Below the pieces are notes generated by a model, which worked only from the letters and a program-made list of their open reading frames with translations, had not been told where the DNA came from and made no database searches. The translations under genes and the position numbers were made by a program. Below are positions 62,050-64,000 of a stretch of DNA of 64,000 bases, in pieces (position 1 is the first letter of the stretch; every line of letters starts with the position of its first letter). The DNA is from Lewinellaceae bacterium (lineage in GTDB: Bacteria > Bacteroidota > Bacteroidia > Chitinophagales > Saprospiraceae). The DNA is taken from positions 1 to 64,000 of the forward strand of contig JACJYB010000010.1 of NCBI GenBank assembly GCA_020636355.1, written 5' to 3'.

Positions 62050-64000
62050 ATGGAAAAATCATCCCCCTTCAAATTTCTGGACGCCTTTCAGGAAAATGAC
62101 CGCTCGGTTTTTTTCGGCCGGGAAGAAGAAATAGAACGTCTGTACGATCTGGTCAATCAATCCAGGTTGACCCTGCTCTATGGGCAATCCGGTACCGGCA
62201 AGACCAGTTTGGTGCGCTGCGGACTGGTCAATCGATTTATGCCATCGGACTGGTTCCACCTGTATCTGCGTCGGGGAGATGACATTAACCGAACATTACA
62301 GGAAACCATCGAGAGGGCCAATGTGGTTGTCGAAAGCCCGTTGGAAATCCTCAAAGAGCGACTGAAAAGAAAGACCATCAATCCGGTCGCGCAGCCCGTT
62401 GCGATCCAGAGGGAAAAGCCGGACAATCCGGTTATCCATGGATTACAAGCACTGCATACGCAGTTTCTTAAGCCAGTGTATCTGATATTTGACCAATTTG
62501 AAGAACTCTATATTCTCGGTGATGACCAGGAAAGAACGACCTTTTACCATACGGTGGAGGAGATTCTTGAAAAGGCACCATTTTGCCGGTTCATCATCAT
62601 TATGCGGGAAGAAGCCATCGCACAACTGTATGATTTTGAAAAAGTCGTACCCATCCTGTTTAAAAAAAGATTGCGGGTGGAACCGATGAGTACGGACAAG
62701 GTAAAACAAGTCATCAACAATTCCTTTGGGGCATTTAATATTCACCTGAAACCGGACCGGCAGAAGGATCAATTAACCGGCTTATTGCTGGATAACATCA
62801 GTCATCGCAAATCGGGGATTGCGCTGCCTTATTTACAGGTTTACCTGGACATGCTTTACCGTTCTGTCAATCCGGAGACGGAGACAGGTAATTCGGGATC
62901 TGGTTATCCACCCGTGTCAATCACCAGCAAGGACATTGACGCTTTGGGACCGATCGATGATGTTCTGGGTCGATTTCTGACCGAGGTTGAAGCCCACCTG
63001 GCTGGTGAACTCGAATTGGAGAAGGAAACCATCAATGCCGTAATGGATGGTTTTGTCACTGATGAAAAGACCAAACGTCCCGTCCAGTATCGGCGTGAAC
63101 ATGACCTGATGATTCTTGCCACGGAAGCGGACTTCTTTTTTCCCACGTTGTCACCAGAAACACTGACTCGTATTCTGGAGGGCCTGGAACGCAATCGCAT
63201 CATTCGCATTGAGAACGAAAGCATCGAACTCGCCCATGACAGCCTGGCTGAGGAAATTGACAAAAGGAGATCTGCCGATCTGCGGCTCAAGCGCGAAGTC
63301 ATCAGCCGTTTGCATAACAGTTTTATCGAATATCAAAAATCAGGACAGCACCTTAATGAAAAACAACTGGAATCCATTCTGCAGGTTGCCGACAGTTTGT
63401 CGTTGGATCCCGCAATGGCTTCATTCATCGAGGCCAGCAGATTCCACAACCTGGAAGTAGCCCGGGTCGAAAAAGAACGGATGGCCAAAGAACAGGCGCT
63501 GGAGCAGGAAAAAGTGACCACCCGGAAACAGCGGAAACTGATCGGAGTGATGGCTGTCTTAATCCTGGGCGCCCTTGCCGCCACCATTCTCGCAATAACC
63601 AATCAGCGAAAAGCCGAACAAGCCGGGATTATTGCCAAGGCCCGGCAACTGGAGGCGGATTCACTGCGGCTGATTGCCGAAGAACAAGGATTGCAGGCAT
63701 CGGATGCCCGGGATTCAATCCGGGATATCCTGAATTCAATCGATGAAATTACCGCCGGTTTGGTCGAAAAGGTCCAATCCGGAAGAATGTCCGGCGTCGA
63801 ATTGCAAAAGGTGCAACAAGCATTCCATCAACTTTCCGAACCTGCACCCAAGCCCGCGCTGGCACAGATGGTTAGGTATGCAAGCTTAAATGAACCGATA
63901 CGACTGATGATTCAGAATGAAGATAAATCGCTGATCGAAGTAGCAGACAGCCTGGCCCCGCTAAACGAAACCCTTTTTATGATCCTGCGGGTGAAAACTC
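62050..64000 (+). CDS. Membrane-anchored nSTAND-type ATPase, 3' end outside the window
   Basis: At least 650 residues, open to the window end. N-terminal FLDAFQENDRSVFFGREEEI is typical of nSTAND1 domains; Walker A GQSGTGKT at residues 45-52 (Lys51), Walker B YLIFDQFEELY with Asp148, and a winged-helix-like region near DLMILATEADFFFP. After about residue 430 comes a long coiled coil, a membrane helix at about 497-518 (IGVMAVLILGALAATILAI), a second coiled coil (QRKAEQAGIIAKARQ), then a helical stretch. STAND ATPases sense a trigger and oligomerise to switch on an effector; the coupled CHAT gene would be that effector. The C-terminal sensor part, often WD40 or TPR, lies beyond the window. Confidence 0.85.
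   Translation, partial: MEKSSPFKFLDAFQENDRSVFFGREEEIERLYDLVNQSRLTLLYGQSGTGKTSLVRCGLVNRFMPSDWFHLYLRRGDDINRTLQETIERANVVVESPLEILKERLKRKTINPVAQPVAIQREKPDNPVIHGLQALHTQFLKPVYLIFDQFEELYILGDDQERTTFYHTVEEILEKAPFCRFIIIMREEAIAQLYDFEKVVPILFKKRLRVEPMSTDKVKQVINNSFGAFNIHLKPDRQKDQLTGLLLDNISHRKSGIALPYLQVYLDMLYRSVNPETETGNSGSGYPPVSITSKDIDALGPIDDVLGRFLTEVEAHLAGELELEKETINAVMDGFVTDEKTKRPVQYRREHDLMILATEADFFFPTLSPETLTRILEGLERNRIIRIENESIELAHDSLAEEIDKRRSADLRLKREVISRLHNSFIEYQKSGQHLNEKQLESILQVADSLSLDPAMASFIEASRFHNLEVARVEKERMAKEQALEQEKVTTRKQRKLIGVMAVLILGALAATILAITNQRKAEQAGIIAKARQLEADSLRLIAEEQGLQASDARDSIRDILNSIDEITAGLVEKVQSGRMSGVELQKVQQAFHQLSEPAPKPALAQMVRYASLNEPIRLMIQNEDKSLIEVADSLAPLNETLFMILRVKT

Overview
The window reads as a Bacteroidota chromosome, most likely of the Saprospiria/Lewinella type (inference). 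The pointers are six sensor kinases built on two-component-regulator beta-propellers with a Y_Y_Y domain, tetratricopeptide (TPR) sensor kinases, many exported proteins and lipoproteins, AT-rich spacers without clear Shine-Dalgarno sequences, and a CHAT/nSTAND pair. No rRNA, tRNA, CRISPR array, transposase or phage gene was seen. Many genes are broken by one-base shifts that mostly fall in homopolymers and can be repaired by eye, so I treat them as probable sequencing errors and give reconstructed gene spans. Layout. 1-13.5 kb is ordinary metabolism: a nitrilase/Lnt-like protein cut by the window edge, a lipoprotein with an NTF2-like fold, an F420-dependent-NADP-reductase-like protein, an SDR epimerase, a CE15-like glucuronoyl esterase, a TonB-like/barrel exported protein, a pentapeptide-repeat protein, a DUF1801 protein, an internally duplicated unknown protein, a type B carboxylesterase behind a palindromic operator-like site, an Amt-PII ammonium pair, and a minus-strand SDR plus steroid-5-alpha-reductase-like pair. 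13.7-55.3 kb is the striking part: eleven histidine kinases in a row on the + strand, with a single unrelated enzyme gene (DUF885) and a half-module remnant between them and no response regulator. Six have propeller sensors, four have TPR sensors, and one is a 3064-residue soluble giant with fourteen consecutive GAF-like modules between an NTF2-like head and one kinase core. All eleven share nearly the same kinase core, and in places the DNA is identical between kinases whose sensors differ, which points to duplication, sensor swapping and gene conversion. 55.4-60 kb holds an adenylate cyclase fused through a membrane helix to PEGA, SUMF1-like and alpha/beta-hydrolase domains, translationally coupled to a small NTF2-like protein, then an M20-type amidohydrolase. 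60.2-64 kb holds a CHAT caspase-like protease followed after 6 bp by a membrane-anchored nSTAND ATPase that runs off the window, a plausible cell-death or defence module. How the parts may work together (inference): the kinase array would integrate many extracellular and intracellular cues, but its output regulators must lie elsewhere; the cyclase fusion and the CHAT/nSTAND pair are separate signalling outputs that happen to be adjacent.
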